33,463 nucleotides of DNA from positions 1-33,463 of the forward strand of contig JAURYI010000101.1 in assembly GCA_030654015.1 (NCBI GenBank), in the 5' to 3' direction. Positions 33,424 to 33,463 of the stretch are shown here, in pieces. A program made the translations under genes and the position numbers. This stretch comes from Methylococcales bacterium. Lineage in GTDB: Bacteria > Pseudomonadota > Gammaproteobacteria > Methylococcales > Methylomonadaceae. Numbering within the stretch: the first letter of the stretch is position 1; every line of letters starts with the position of its first letter. The notes under the pieces are model-generated. The model was not told where the DNA came from, made no database searches, and saw only the letters and a list, made by a program, of their open reading frames with translations.

Positions 33424-33463
33424 AAGTTTTATTTGTTTTTAACATACCATAAATGGCGTGTAG

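Overview
The window looks like chromosomal DNA of a gammaproteobacterium. MutS, UvrC, PgsA, MltA, DgkA, PncC, a YcgN-type protein and a PA3496-type protein all read as gammaproteobacterial. The paired NADP- and NAD-type isocitrate dehydrogenases, the copper genes and the many intergenic palindromes would suit a Methylococcales-like or sulfur-oxidiser-like genome, but that placement is inference. I see no rRNA, tRNA, CRISPR array, complete insertion sequence or prophage.

Layout. 100-3658 (minus): YcgN-like protein, TetR regulator, pgsA and uvrC. 3662-6198 (minus): an A+T-rich XamI-type restriction-modification pair sitting directly upstream of uvrC and co-directional with it. 6296-11282: family 5 uracil-DNA glycosylase, DUF3455 secreted protein, zinc-ribbon membrane protein, mutS, divergent pncC and a PA3496-like protein. 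11542-16997 (plus): a CheB-CheR-PAS fusion, a PAS protein and a PAS-LuxR regulator, then a DUF1614 membrane protein. The PAS and PAS-LuxR genes look like one ancestral gene split by an internal deletion and frame change. 17098-19589: NADP-dependent icd and an NAD-type isocitrate dehydrogenase, divergently transcribed. 19648-21274 (minus): an unknown protein, a degenerate metallo-beta-lactamase-fold protein, a DUF1289 protein and glutaredoxin. 21380-25322 (plus): gcvH, dgkA, a PfkB kinase, mazG and mltA. 25392-32737: a metal and redox region, mostly minus strand. The window ends with an orphan gene (32888-33271).

The metal region is the most unusual part. It holds a membrane-bound c-type cytochrome protein, a DsbD_2 (TauE/SafE-like) transporter fused to a cupredoxin domain, a second Met/His-rich DsbD_2 protein and a CopA-type P1B ATPase. 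Between them lie gene remnants: the last ~58 codons of a DsbD N-terminal domain, a frameshifted 3' end of a second copper ATPase on the opposite strand, and possibly the tail of another TauE/SafE gene. A 28-codon His-rich small ORF ends two bases before the cupredoxin fusion gene. The locus appears to have been rearranged, with one copper-export cassette intact and another decayed.

Intergenic regions carry at least eight kinds of palindromic element. Five recur in the window at least as a partial or degenerate copy, and one folds as a perfect three-way junction. Several sit between convergent genes, where they could act as bidirectional terminators. All motif, repeat and remnant calls were made by eye, without database searches.
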